Assembly (NCBI RefSeq): GCF_015709525.1
Contig: NZ_JADNRA010000033.1
Location: forward strand, 62,001 to 126,000
Direction: 5' to 3'
Source: Methylocystis sp. L43
GTDB taxonomy: Bacteria > Pseudomonadota > Alphaproteobacteria > Rhizobiales > Beijerinckiaceae
DNA: 64,000 nt
Shown here: piece by piece, positions 30,301 to 38,218 of the stretch
How the letters are laid out: the number at the start of each line of letters is the position of its first letter
Numbering within the stretch: the stretch's first letter is position 1
Program-made: the position numbers and the translations under genes
The notes under the pieces: generated by a model
Seen by the model: only the letters and a program-made list of their open reading frames with translations
Database searches by the model: none
Told to the model about the DNA's origin: nothing

Positions 30301-30537
30301 GCGGCTTTCGGCTTGATACCGTTCCTGTTCGCGCATGGGCCCGGCGCCGAGATCCAGCGCCCGCTCGCCATCGTCGTCATTGGAGGGTTGATCTCGGCCA
30401 CGGTGCTGACCTTAATCCTGCTGCCGATTCTTTATGACCGCACCGCCAATCTTGGCTTGGTCATTCGTCAGAAGTTCCGCGCGCGAGCGATGCGGCAACC
30501 CGCGCCGATGCGTGCGCGCGAGGACGTTCGCGCATGA
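27391..30537 (+). CDS. Heavy-metal-type RND efflux pump (CusA/CzcA family)
   Basis: 1048 residues, normal length for HME-RND pumps, which use the proton gradient to export cations from the periplasm. The first membrane helix is at residues 10-30, the first porter region follows (AFPDVAPVQVMVAM), and helices IV-VI carry the proton-relay Asp in AIGLLVDCAVVVVENVEHR (about 405). The DFG that precedes this motif in many Zn/Co/Ni pumps is absent. The second half repeats the layout, with a Met-rich porter (RVQEMIIGARGD, EVKGMMARAGAD). The metal cannot be called from this. It lies nine bases after the adaptor and overlaps the channel gene as ATGA. Confidence 0.92.
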   Translation: MLERLIRVALQQRLLVFLGALGLAAWGAVSYFKLPIDAFPDVAPVQVMVAMRAPGLTPEELEARVTVPIELAAKGIPSLVRMRSMTRYSVTLITFEFSEGTDIYWARAQVNERLAQAQSQLPDGVSGGLAPIVTPLGEMVMFTIVGGDLTPTEQRTLLDWTIRPAIRGLPGVADLNVLGGFVRTFEVAPFPAAMASRGVTVEMLQSALSNNNKNDGAGRVRDGEEALLVRAEGRLRSLEEIRSVVIAARDTGIVRVGDVAEVRNGALPRNGVVVRNGEGEAVWGLVLGLRGADASMVVKGVKERLAELEPTLPKGTKIEIFYDRSELIGKAVWTVQKVLIEAIVLVVILLVLFLGDLRAAIVVSVILPLAALATFGIMRWWGLSANIMSLGGLAIAIGLLVDCAVVVVENVEHRMAHAHDVSLSDRIFMTLEATREVAVPLTSGVIIIVTVFLPLLSLEGLEGRLFAPVALTIAFALGSALVLSLTVVPALSATLLKPGHADEPWLVRKLAAIYEPLLRRSLDKPLIVGAAAVIGLVVAFTAYAGIGQTFMPVMNEGTPVITIRKHPTISVNMAAETDMRIQRAIMERVPEVKGMMARAGADELGIDPVGLNDTDNFLTLAPQSEWRGKDIDWLMGEIRAVLDSMPGISYAFSQPIDMRVQEMIIGARGDIVVKIFGDDIDELNRLTREVTATLRKIKGSRDVFGLQNDGMRYLTARVDRLAAGRFGLNAGEIQDALRVWVDGQPVGIVLEGPIRTPLVIRGSETSRRSSVDFARLPMVSSEGKVVELSQLADVRVENGPIQIIREEGRRFATVLANVTGRDLVGFVDEAKKAVAKNVKTPPGYRYQWGGQFENQQRASARLAIVVPIALALIFLLLYLTFNSVLQATLVFCNVPFAAIGGILGLWLSGEFMSVPSSVGFIALIGIAVLNGVVLISYINKLVAEGTRSTREAVLEGARRRMRPVMLTATIAAFGLIPFLFAHGPGAEIQRPLAIVVIGGLISATVLTLILLPILYDRTANLGLVIRQKFRARAMRQPAPMRAREDVRA

Positions 30538-31904
30538 GGATAGGCGCGGTCTTCACGGCATTTTCCTTATTTGCGTTCGCTTTGCCTTTCGAGACGGGAG
30601 TCTTTGCACAGGAGCAGGGCGAGCCGGCGGAGATGGAGATCAAAGCGTCTGTCAAAGCTGCGCCCAAGAAAGCGCGCGTGAAATCGCCCAAGAAAGCCGG
30701 CGCGCGGCCGCCATCCCAGCGAAGCGGCGGCGTGTTGGCGAAACATCTTGAGATGGCCGTCTTGGTTGATGCGCAGAGCCGTTCGCTCGAAGCGCAGTTT
30801 CGCGCCACTTCGGCGCGCTATGCGACGGCCAATTCGATTACGCCAGGTTCGCCCTATGTCGAGGGCTGGCAGCGAAACTCGGCCGCCGGAAATTTACGCA
30901 ACTTCAATGAAACCGAACTTGAGGTCGGCATGCCCTTGTGGCTGCCCGGGCAGCGGGACGCCTATGCGGGAACTGTCACGACCGGACTCTTCGAGGTTGA
31001 AGAGCGACTGGCGCTTCGTCGATTGGAAGTCGCCGGCGTTTTGCGCGACGCGTGGTGGACTGCGCAGCGCGCGGCGCGCGAAGTCTCCGTTGCGCGCAAT
31101 CGCGTCGCCACCGCCCGCGACATCGGCGCGGATATGACGCGCCGCGTCGAGCTCGGCGACGCCGCTCAGACCGATGCGCTGCTTGCCAGGAACGAAACGC
31201 TCGCCGCCGAAACGGAGCTTGCGCAGTCGGAGGGCGCGGTCAAGGTGGCGCGCGCCACCTACGCGGGCCTGACCGGCGGCGCGCAGCCGGATGGGAAGCT
31301 TGAATCCGTGCGGCCGCCGATCGACATCGAGGAGCATCCTGCGCTGCGCGCGCCCGTCGCCGCGCTTGCGCGCGCCAGAGCGCAGGCGGAGCTTGTCGAC
31401 GCGACGCCGATCCCCAGTCCGGAGATCGGCATTTTCGGCCGGCAGGAACATAATGATCAATATGCGACGGACCGCTCGCTTGATCTCTTGGATCCGATCA
31501 CGAACCAGCGCACGGATGCGACCACGGTGGGGGTGCGCATCCGCATTCCGCTCCCGACCGCCGGCCGAAATGAGCCGAGACGCGCCGAGGCGCTCGCCGA
31601 AATGGATCGCGCCACCGCTGAATATGAGCGCGCGAAGCTCGTCGTGCTCGCCGAGATCAAGGCGGCGCGCGCATCGCTAGCGGCGGCGCAAAGCGCGGCG
31701 AAACTGGCCAACAGCCGTCTTACCGTCGCCAATGAACAGTTTGAACTGTCGCGCAAAGCCTTCAAGCTCGGAGAGATCAGCGCCTTCGATCTTTATCGCG
31801 TGCGGCAGATTCAACTCGAGGCGCAGCGCATGGAGGCGAACGCCGAAATCAATGTCGGCGTCGCGATCTCCCGACTTAATCAGGCGCAGGGGTATGCGCC
31901 TTAG
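30534..31904 (+). CDS. Outer-membrane efflux channel, TolC/CusC family
   Basis: 456 residues. An N-terminal signal (AVFTAFSLFAFALPFETGVFA) is followed by an unusual basic linker (residues about 35-65: KAAPKKARVKSPKKAGARPP), then the duplicated long-helix repeats of outer-membrane efflux proteins (EVEERLALRRLEVAGVLRDA, ALLARNETLAAETELAQSEG, ANEQFELSRKAFKLGEISAF). The coupled ATGA start places it as the last gene of the adaptor-pump-channel operon. The lysine-rich stretch is not typical and might contact peptidoglycan or LPS (inference). The stop codon lies at the edge of a family D repeat. Confidence 0.9.
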   Translation: MRIGAVFTAFSLFAFALPFETGVFAQEQGEPAEMEIKASVKAAPKKARVKSPKKAGARPPSQRSGGVLAKHLEMAVLVDAQSRSLEAQFRATSARYATANSITPGSPYVEGWQRNSAAGNLRNFNETELEVGMPLWLPGQRDAYAGTVTTGLFEVEERLALRRLEVAGVLRDAWWTAQRAAREVSVARNRVATARDIGADMTRRVELGDAAQTDALLARNETLAAETELAQSEGAVKVARATYAGLTGGAQPDGKLESVRPPIDIEEHPALRAPVAALARARAQAELVDATPIPSPEIGIFGRQEHNDQYATDRSLDLLDPITNQRTDATTVGVRIRIPLPTAGRNEPRRAEALAEMDRATAEYERAKLVVLAEIKAARASLAAAQSAAKLANSRLTVANEQFELSRKAFKLGEISAFDLYRVRQIQLEAQRMEANAEINVGVAISRLNQAQGYAP

Positions 31905-32010
31905 AGCGCCTCCCGATCACATGGAATCAAGTGATCGATAGAATCGCCCAATCATCATGTTGGAGCAGGTTCTCATCGAAAAAAGTCTGTCAACGTTTTC
32001 GAAACCTGCC
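31902..32010. repeat. Dispersed two-hairpin repeat, family D, copy 1
   Basis: Begins with the TAG stop of the channel gene (TAGAGCGCCTCCCGATCAC). Hairpin one is GATCAC ... GTGATC around GGAATCA; hairpin two is GCAGGTT ... AACCTGC. It is closely related to 61224-61334 and of a type common in rhizobial intergenic regions. Confidence 0.85.
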
Positions 32011-32032
32011 CGAGTGATCGGCGAAGCGCGAT

Positions 32033-32914
32033 TTATGGACGTTGGCGCACGAAGTCCGCGATGCGCGCAATCGTCGGCTGATCAAGCAGCAGCGGCGCGT
32101 GCGCCTGGCCTTCGACCCAGGCGCGCTCAAGGCGCGGCGCGCGCCGGGCCATCTCGTCAAAGACTTCGGGCGAGAGAATGTCCGAGTTCGCGCCGCGGAT
32201 GGCGAGAATCGGAACATTCGACAGCGCGGCGAAGTCCTCCCAATATTCTTCGGGCTCCACATCGGGCGCCACGGCGTCGAGCGTATGCGACAGGTCGGGA
32301 TCGTAGCGCAGCTGAACCTTGCCGTCTTTCTCGACAAAGGTGAGGCGCGCATAATCCTCCCACTCCTGCGGCGAGACGCCGGAAAAATCGACGCCGGCGG
32401 TCATCCGCATCAAGGCGATCGCTTCGCGCATGGAGGCGATCGGCGGCAGTCTCCCAACATAGCGCTTAATGCGGAGCAGGCCGGCGTGCTCGATCTTCGG
32501 TCCGATGTCGTTAAGCACGGCGCCGCGCACAACGCCGGGCTGGCGCGCCGCGATGCGCATCGTGTGAAGACCGCCGCGCGACGTCCCGATGAACACCGCT
32601 TGCTCGACGCCCGCGTCGGCAAGTTGAGCCATGATGTCGGCTTGCTCGACGTCGAAGTCATAGCGGCGCCAGTCCTGATCCCAGTCGGACCGGCCGCGTC
32701 CACGATAGTCGAGGGCAAGAACCCTCCGGCCGTCAGCTTGCAGGGTCCTGGCGATGCGATCGAAATCATCGGCTGAGCGCGCAAGTCCCGGCAGGCACAC
32801 AACCGGGAGCAGACCCCCGCCGCCGCCCGGCGGCGCGGGATAGTCCAAATAATGTAGGCGGAGCCCGTCGGCCGCGCGAATGTAGCGGCTAACCGGCTCT
32901 TGCGCAGACGCCAT
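32033..32914 (-). CDS. Alpha/beta hydrolase
   Basis: 293 residues from the ATG at 32914; an upstream TTG at 32986 lacks a ribosome site and adds a non-conserved leader. The fold is clear: VVCLPGLARSADDFDRIA (oxyanion region), YRGRGRSDW, nucleophile elbow GTSRGGLHTM (Ser near 116), an acid in LAIRGANSDILSPEVF, and a terminal His in VEGQAHAPLL. It is likely an esterase or C-C hydrolase; the substrate is unknown. It is divergent from accA with a 172-base gap in which I see no promoter close to consensus. Confidence 0.88.
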   Translation of the reverse strand: MASAQEPVSRYIRAADGLRLHYLDYPAPPGGGGGLLPVVCLPGLARSADDFDRIARTLQADGRRVLALDYRGRGRSDWDQDWRRYDFDVEQADIMAQLADAGVEQAVFIGTSRGGLHTMRIAARQPGVVRGAVLNDIGPKIEHAGLLRIKRYVGRLPPIASMREAIALMRMTAGVDFSGVSPQEWEDYARLTFVEKDGKVQLRYDPDLSHTLDAVAPDVEPEEYWEDFAALSNVPILAIRGANSDILSPEVFDEMARRAPRLERAWVEGQAHAPLLLDQPTIARIADFVRQRP

Positions 32915-33086
32915 GGAACGACCATTCCCGCATGATGAACCTGCCCCCGTCGCAGCGACATTGACGCGATGAATCGGGTTTTTCAACTGCGCCGCTGGCG
33001 CTTTGTGTTCCTTGACTTCAAAGCCGGTTGCGGCGAGTTTGCCCGCGCCCGCGAGGCGTCCCTCGCCTAAAGGAAACGCCGCCTCA

Positions 33087-34052
33087 ATGCGCTCCTATCT
33101 CGACTTCGAAAAGCCCGTCGCAGAACTCGAAACCAAGGTGGACGAACTGCGTGCGCTGGCCGAAAACGGAGAGGCCGTTTCGATCGGCGAGGAGCTCAAC
33201 AAGCTCCAGGCCAAAGCCGCGAAGGCGCTCGCGGATCTCTACGCCGGCCTGACGCCCTGGCAAAAGATCCAGGTGGCGCGGCACCCGCAGCGACCACATT
33301 TTTCCGATTATGTGCGGCAGCTTTTCGACGAGTTCACGCCGCTCGCCGGAGACAGGCTGTTCGGCGAGGACTTCGCGATCGTCGGCGGCTTCGGGCGCTT
33401 TCGCGGCGAGCCGATCTGCATCATCGGCCAGGAGAAGGGCTCGGACACCTCGAGCCGCCTTCATCACAATTTCGGCATGGCGCGGCCGGAAGGCTATCGC
33501 AAGGCGGTCCGCCTGATGGAGCTCGCCGACCGGTTCGGTTTGCCGGTGGTCTCGCTTGTCGATACGGCTGGCGCGTTTCCGGGCATTGACGCCGAAGAGC
33601 GCGGGCAGGCCGAGGCGATCGCCCGCTCCACCGACGTGTCGCTCTTGCTCGGCGTGCCCAATGTCGCGGTGGTGGTGGGCGAGGGCGGCTCCGGCGGCGC
33701 AATCGCGATCGCCGCCGCCAACAAAGTGCTGATGCTTGAGCACTCGGTCTACACCGTCGCGTCGCCCGAAGCCTCGGCCTCGATTCTGTGGCGCGACTCC
33801 GCCAAGGCGCAAGAGGCGGCGACGAGCATGAAAATCACAGCGCAGGATCTCTTAAAGTTCGGCATCATCGACCTGATTGTGACGGAGCCGCCGGGCGGCG
33901 CCCATCGCGATCCCCAGGCTGCCATTGGCGCAGTCGGAGAGGCGCTCGCCAAGGAACTCGCCGGCCTGGCGAATTTGTCGCGCGAACAGCTGAGGCAATT
34001 CCGCGCCGACAAGTTCTTGGCCATGGGCCGGAAACTTGAAGAGAAGCGTTAA
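33087..34052 (+). CDS. accA: Acetyl-CoA carboxylase carboxyltransferase subunit alpha
   Basis: 321 residues from the ATG at 33087 (AAAGGA upstream), matching the conserved start MRSYLDFEKPVAELE. AccA with AccD transfers CO2 from carboxybiotin to acetyl-CoA, giving malonyl-CoA for fatty acid synthesis. Visible are the N-terminal helical pair, HPQRPHFSDYVRQLF, GFGRFRGEPICIIGQEKG, the oxyanion segment SLVDTAGAFPGIDAEERGQ and GEGGSGGAIAIAAAN. It is unlinked to accD here. Confidence 0.96.
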   Translation: MRSYLDFEKPVAELETKVDELRALAENGEAVSIGEELNKLQAKAAKALADLYAGLTPWQKIQVARHPQRPHFSDYVRQLFDEFTPLAGDRLFGEDFAIVGGFGRFRGEPICIIGQEKGSDTSSRLHHNFGMARPEGYRKAVRLMELADRFGLPVVSLVDTAGAFPGIDAEERGQAEAIARSTDVSLLLGVPNVAVVVGEGGSGGAIAIAAANKVLMLEHSVYTVASPEASASILWRDSAKAQEAATSMKITAQDLLKFGIIDLIVTEPPGGAHRDPQAAIGAVGEALAKELAGLANLSREQLRQFRADKFLAMGRKLEEKR

Positions 34053-34207
34053 CTTAAATTCCAGAATATTGGCCCTAAAAGCCCGTACGCGTGCGATTCT
34101 TTGCTAGTGCGGACATGTTCTCGTCCCATTATTTGTTTTTCGTGACCAGGCGCGGCGGCTCGCTTCCGAGACCTTCGCGAGGCGACTGCGCCGCCAGAGG
34201 GGATATT

Positions 34208-35467
34208 ATGAAGACTCGAGGCATAGCGCCGGCGCTGGGGCTTGCCGTCCTCGCGGCCTTTGCGCTCTCGGCCTGCGAGCAGAGCGGTCTCGCGCATCGC
34301 TCGCTTGCGCCGATCCCTGCCGAGACTGTCGCGCTGATGGAGCAGGCCGGCACGACCAAGGAAGCGCCGATGCTGATCCGCGCCTACAAAAAGGAAGCGG
34401 AGCTCGAAATCTGGAAGATGCGGTCCGACGGTCATTACGTCCATCTGAAGACGTTTCCGATGTGCCGCTGGTCGGGTCAGCTCGGCCCCAAGCGTCGCCA
34501 GGGCGACCGCCAAGTGCCGGAGGGCTTTTACGCCATCGGCCCCGCGCAGATGAATCCGAACTCAAGCTATTATCTGTCGTTCAATGTCGGCTATCCGAAC
34601 GCGCTCGACCGCGCGCTTGGCCACACCGGCGGCGACATCATGGTGCATGGCGCCTGCTCATCGGCCGGCTGCTTCTCGATGACCGACAAACAGATCGCCG
34701 AGATCTACGCGATCGCCCGCTCGTCGCTCGCCGGCGGTCAGCGCGCGATCCAGATGCAGTCCTTCCCCTTCAAGATGACGGCGGAAAATCTCGCCAAGCA
34801 TCGTCTCGACCCCAACATCGACTACTGGAAGCAGCTCAAGGAAGGCTCCGACCATTTCGAGGTGACCTTGCAGGAGCCGCAGGTCGCCTTCTGCAATCGG
34901 CGCTACGTGTTCAACGCCGCCGGCGCGGCCAATCTTGATCCGGACGCCGCCTGTCCGCCGCTCAAACAGGACCCGGAGATCGCCCAGGCGGTGGCTCAGA
35001 AGAGCGCCCAGGATGAAGCCAAAATCGCCCAGCTCGCGCAAAGCGGCGTGAAGCCGGTGCGGATCGTTTATCAGGACGGCGGCCAGCACCCGGCCTTTGC
35101 GTCGCGGGTTCCGGAGGTCAGCCGGCCGGAAACGATCCTTCCGCCGACCGAGATCGCCCTCGACGAGAAGCCGAACCGAGGCGCGGGGTCAGCGGTCGCC
35201 AAACTCGCCGCAAAATCGCCGATCGTGACCTTGGCCGGGGCGAAGGCCGCTGATGAAAGCCGGCAGACCCGCGTCGTCGCAATGGCGCCGATGCGCAGCG
35301 ACCACCGCGACATGTCCGCGCTCGCAGTCTCGGATCCAAGCCCCACCAACAGCGTAAAAAAATTGGCGCGTTACAGCAGGGACACACCGGCGGGAAATAT
35401 TCCGACGCCGCCGGCCTCTATCGGCGTCAGGAAATCCGCCGCCGCTCATTCGTCCAAATCTTTTTAA
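34208..35467 (+). CDS. YafK-type L,D-transpeptidase family lipoprotein
   Basis: 419 residues from the ATG at 34208, with AGAGGGGAT just upstream; the frame is open 39 codons further but without a start context. Lipobox LSAC near residue 22 predicts a lipid-anchored envelope protein. The YkuD/YafK catalytic core is at about 55-215: ELEIWKM, CRWSGQLGPKR, GDRQVPEGFYAI, then the catalytic HGACSSAGCFSM with Cys near 155. Such enzymes cross-link peptidoglycan or attach or release outer-membrane lipoproteins. The C-terminal 150 residues are Ala/Pro/Lys-rich and probably disordered. A terminator follows 20 bases after the stop. Confidence 0.88.
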   Translation: MKTRGIAPALGLAVLAAFALSACEQSGLAHRSLAPIPAETVALMEQAGTTKEAPMLIRAYKKEAELEIWKMRSDGHYVHLKTFPMCRWSGQLGPKRRQGDRQVPEGFYAIGPAQMNPNSSYYLSFNVGYPNALDRALGHTGGDIMVHGACSSAGCFSMTDKQIAEIYAIARSSLAGGQRAIQMQSFPFKMTAENLAKHRLDPNIDYWKQLKEGSDHFEVTLQEPQVAFCNRRYVFNAAGAANLDPDAACPPLKQDPEIAQAVAQKSAQDEAKIAQLAQSGVKPVRIVYQDGGQHPAFASRVPEVSRPETILPPTEIALDEKPNRGAGSAVAKLAAKSPIVTLAGAKAADESRQTRVVAMAPMRSDHRDMSALAVSDPSPTNSVKKLARYSRDTPAGNIPTPPASIGVRKSAAAHSSKSF

Positions 35468-35487
35468 GCTCTCGGATCCTTCGAACT

Positions 35488-35516
35488 AAGCCGCGCTTCG
35501 GCGCGGCTTTCTTTTT
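35488..35516 (+). terminator. Intrinsic terminator after the L,D-transpeptidase gene
   Basis: A perfect 9-bp stem, AAGCCGCGC and GCGCGGCTT, with a stable TTCG loop, followed by TCTTTTT. Confidence 0.92.
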
Positions 35517-35570
35517 GCCCAAGGCGGTGGGTGCTACTAGCTGAAGCTTTGCAGTGTAGCGAAAAAAACC

Positions 35571-35599
35571 TTGACTCTTGTGCGGCGCAGCAATATAAC
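35571..35599 (+). promoter_or_regulatory. Sigma70-type promoter of a candidate sRNA
   Basis: A -35 box TTGACT at 35571-35576, exactly 17 bases, and a -10 box TATAAC at 35594-35599: ten of twelve consensus positions with ideal spacing. It is preceded by an A-tract (GAAAAAAACC). The predicted start is near A35606. No open reading frame follows before the terminator at 35663. Confidence 0.8.
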
Positions 35600-35605
35600 A
35601 GTGCG

Positions 35606-35693
35606 ACGCAGCGAGAGTTCTCTTGCTTCGTAGCCCTCCTTGGGCGTTTCCTCCCTTGACTTGGGCCGCTGGTTCGTCCGGCGGCCCTTTTTT
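35606..35693 (+). ncRNA. Candidate trans-acting small RNA with CCUCC anti-Shine-Dalgarno motifs
   Basis: About 88 nt between a near-consensus promoter and a strong terminator, with no ORF. A 5' hairpin is formed by ACGCAGCGAGAG and CTCTTGCTTCGT (one mismatch, one G-U). Next, GCCC-TCCTT-GGGC puts a CCUCC motif at a small loop, and a second CCUCCC lies single-stranded before the terminator stem. This design matches the established logic of alphaproteobacterial alpha-r14 and CcsR (cuckoo) sRNAs, which pair with ribosome binding sites. I could not assign it to a named family. Confidence 0.65.
35663..35693 (+). terminator. Intrinsic terminator of the candidate sRNA
   Basis: A 7-bp GC-only stem, GGGCCGC (35663-35669) and GCGGCCC (35681-35687), then six T. 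The T-run touches the stop codon of convergent cobB. A separate terminator already ends the transpeptidase gene at 35516, so this one serves the sRNA. Confidence 0.88.
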
Positions 35694-37062
35694 ATGCCAA
35701 CAGGTGGAAAAATGAGCCGGAGACGCGGTTTCTCGCCAGTCCGGCCGGGCGTTCATCGTCGCTATAGGCGTCGCGCGTCAGCGCGAAGGGCTGGCCTTCT
35801 TCGCGAAGAACAGTCGCGTAGTGAAATTCATGCCCGCGCAGTCGAAATCCGACAGCGCCCAGCGGATGATCAACCGCCAAACAGGCCTGGCGATAGCCGA
35901 GATGCAATTTGCGCTTGGCGAAGCTCGTTTCCAGTTCGAGCAGTCCGGCCATTTCATGCGCCGCGCCCGCCGCGTCGATCAGCGCGCGGCCAAGAACCAT
36001 GTAGCCGCCGCATTCGCCGTGGAGCCATCCTCTCTGAGCGAAACGCCGCAACCCCTTTATGAAGCCCTGCGCCGCCGACAACCGGCCGGCGTGCAGCTCC
36101 GGATAGCCGCCCGGCAGCCAGCAGAGATCGCAATCTTCTGGCGGCGCCTCATCGGCGAGCGGCGAGAAGAAGCAAAGCTCCGCGCCGGCGTCGCGCCAGC
36201 TCTGCGCGAGATGCGGATAAAAAAAGGAGAAAGCGTCGTCGCGCGCCACCGCGATGCGCTGCGCGGGGGGCGGGAGGGCGGCAGAAGGGACTCTCACGCC
36301 GCTTTCGCGTAACGCTGATGAAGCGTGCGGCGTTGCTCCCTCTCCCGCGAAGCGGGGGAGGGCCGGGGAGGGGGCGGCGCGCGCAGTCTCGGTCACTGCA
36401 CCCACATCCACATGCGCCTCGATGAAATCTGCAAGCGCCTCGAGACGCCCATCGAGCTCTGGCGTTTCGCCTGCCTGAACCAGGCCGAGATGGCGTTCGG
36501 GCAGGGCAATCTTCTCATCGCGGGGCAGCGCGCCGAACACCGGGATGCCCAGCGCCTCGATCGCTTCGCCGGCGAGTCTGCGATGCCGCTCCGAGCCGAC
36601 GCGGTTCAATACGACGCCGGCGACCTTTACGCGCGCGTCGTGGCCGGCGATGCCGCGGACAATCGCCGCTGCGGTCTGCCCCTGGCCGGAGACGTCATGA
36701 ACGAGCACGACCGGCCAGCCGAGCAGGGCGGCGACGTCGGCGCTGGCGCCGATTCCCGCCGCCCCGCCGGGCGCGCCGTCAAAGAGCCCCATCGCGCCTT
36801 CGGCGATCACGATGTCCGCCCCTTCGCTCACCCGCGCGGCGAGCCGCGCAATCAACGCCGCATTCATCGCCCATGAATCGAGATTGACGCCGGGTCGGCC
36901 GGTGGCCGCCGCGTGAAAGGCAGGGTCGATGTAATCCGGCCCGCATTTGACGGGGGCGACGCGCAAGCCGCGCCGCATCAGCGCGCGCATCAGGCCGAGC
37001 GTCAGGGTCGTCTTGCCCGATGAGGAGCGCGCGGCGCCGATCAGCAGGCCAGGCGCGTTCAC
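35692..37062 (-). CDS. cobB: Hydrogenobyrinic acid a,c-diamide synthase
   Basis: 456 residues. CobB amidates the a and c side chains of hydrogenobyrinic acid using glutamine and ATP. The N-terminal dethiobiotin-synthetase-like ATPase domain has the P-loop [13 protein letters not shown] (about 11-23), [13 protein letters not shown] and EGAMGLFDG; the C-terminal glutaminase-like domain has [11 protein letters not shown], the cysteine in [14 protein letters not shown], and HEFHYATV. Between the domains, residues about 229-266 ([14 protein letters not shown] and following) are encoded by an inserted palindromic repeat. Last gene of the cob operon; it overlaps cobM by four bases. Confidence 0.95.
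   Translation of the reverse strand: MNAPGLLIGAARSSSGKTTLTLGLMRALMRRGLRVAPVKCGPDYIDPAFHAAATGRPGVNLDSWAMNAALIARLAARVSEGADIVIAEGAMGLFDGAPGGAAGIGASADVAALLGWPVVLVHDVSGQGQTAAAIVRGIAGHDARVKVAGVVLNRVGSERHRRLAGEAIEALGIPVFGALPRDEKIALPERHLGLVQAGETPELDGRLEALADFIEAHVDVGAVTETARAAPSPALPRFAGEGATPHASSALRESGVRVPSAALPPPAQRIAVARDDAFSFFYPHLAQSWRDAGAELCFFSPLADEAPPEDCDLCWLPGGYPELHAGRLSAAQGFIKGLRRFAQRGWLHGECGGYMVLGRALIDAAGAAHEMAGLLELETSFAKRKLHLGYRQACLAVDHPLGAVGFRLRGHEFHYATVLREEGQPFALTRDAYSDDERPAGLARNRVSGSFFHLLA
36262..36378. repeat. Family C palindromic repeat inserted in frame in cobB
   Basis: CTCCCTCTCCCGCGAAGCGG and GGGAGGGCCGGGGAGGGGG at 36338-36376 match the intergenic element at 9175-9213 almost base for base. 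The left flank to about 36262 is also repeat-like (ACGCTGATGAAGCGTGCGGC). It is read through as a Pro/Ala-rich linker between the two CobB domains. Confidence 0.85.
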
Positions 37063-37823
37063 CCTTCGCCTCTCGGCCGAAAGCGGCGATCATAGTCCGC
37101 GTCGTAAAGCGCGCTTTCGCGGAAATCTTCGCTCGCGAGCGCCGGTCCGACGAGAATGAGCGCGGTGCGCTCCATCGGCGTCTCGGACGCGCGCCCTTCA
37201 ATGTCGGCGAGCGTTCCGCGCACGACGCGCTCATCGGGCCAAGAGGCGCGATAAACGAGCGCCACGGGACAGCCGTCGCCATAATAGGGCGTCAGCTCCT
37301 CCACGACCCGCGCGAGAACATGGATCGAGAGGTGGATCGCGAGCGTCGCGCCAGATTGCGCGAATGTCGCGAGGCTTTCGCGCTCAGGCATCGACGAGGC
37401 GCGCCCCGACGTGCGCGTCAGCACCAGCGACTGCGCGACTTCGGGCAGGGTGAGTTCGCGCTTCAATGCGGCGCTCGCCGCCGCGAAGGCGGGAACGCCG
37501 GGCGTCATTGTGCAAGGAATGCCGAGCGCGTCGAGGCGTCGCATCTGCTCTCCCACCGCGCTCCAGATCGAGAGATCGCCCGAATGCAGCCGCGCGACGT
37601 CGAGCCCGGCGTCATGGGCCTGCTGCATTTCTGCGATGATGGCGTCGAGCGACAGCGGCGCGGTGTCGACGATGCGCGCCTCCGGCGGACAATGCGCCAG
37701 CACGCCGGCTGGCACGAGCGAGCCGGCGTATAGGCAGACCGGGCATCGCGCGATGAGATCGCGTCCACGCAAGGTGAGCAAATCGGCGGCGCCAGGGCCC
37801 GCGCCAATGAAATGCACGGTCAT
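37059..37823 (-). CDS. cobM: Precorrin-4 C(11)-methyltransferase
   Basis: 254 residues, the standard length. It methylates C-11 of precorrin-4 using S-adenosylmethionine. The SAM-binding start is [18 protein letters not shown], followed by CLYAGSLVP and [20 protein letters not shown], then the second family region [20 protein letters not shown]. Overlaps of four bases on both sides (cobB and cobE) indicate translational coupling. Confidence 0.96.
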   Translation of the reverse strand: MTVHFIGAGPGAADLLTLRGRDLIARCPVCLYAGSLVPAGVLAHCPPEARIVDTAPLSLDAIIAEMQQAHDAGLDVARLHSGDLSIWSAVGEQMRRLDALGIPCTMTPGVPAFAAASAALKRELTLPEVAQSLVLTRTSGRASSMPERESLATFAQSGATLAIHLSIHVLARVVEELTPYYGDGCPVALVYRASWPDERVVRGTLADIEGRASETPMERTALILVGPALASEDFRESALYDADYDRRFRPRGEG

Positions 37824-38218
37824 GAGTTGTTCTCTTCGCCGCGCTTCGCCAGAGCGCAGGCGGCGACCGGCGTCGTCAGGCGCGGCGCGACGAGGCGACT
37901 GTTTGGTCCGGCGCCGACAAGCGCCGCGGCTTCGGCGACGCTGCCGACTCCAAACATCGCCTGCACGCGCGGCGAATGCGTCGCCGCGGTCGCCTTACGG
38001 GCGCGCAGCGCCGCGAGCGGCAGAAAGACGAGTTCAAGCCCAAGTTCGCGCGCCGCCTCGTGCAGCCCGGTCTCCTGCGCCTTGCTTTCCAGCGCGCAGA
38101 GCCTCGCCTCGCTGAGGTCGACCTTATGCGTCTGCGCGACGCGGCGCACGAGTTCGACGATATCGTTCGCGGCGACGCCGCGTCTTGCGCCGAGCCCGAA
38201 GGCGTATGTCGCGTTCAT
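37820..38218 (-). CDS. cobE: Cobalamin biosynthesis protein CobE (CbiG C-terminal-like)
   Basis: 132 residues from the ATG at 38218, which overlaps the cobL stop as ATGA. It corresponds to the C-terminal domain of Cbi[22 protein letters not shown] at the start, [21 protein letters not shown] and a C-terminal [12 protein letters not shown] ... KRGEENNS. The exact role of CobE in the aerobic route is unresolved; it may handle corrin intermediates. Placement between cobL and cobM is typical. Confidence 0.9.
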   Translation of the reverse strand: MNATYAFGLGARRGVAANDIVELVRRVAQTHKVDLSEARLCALESKAQETGLHEAARELGLELVFLPLAALRARKATAATHSPRVQAMFGVGSVAEAAALVGAGPNSRLVAPRLTTPVAACALAKRGEENNS

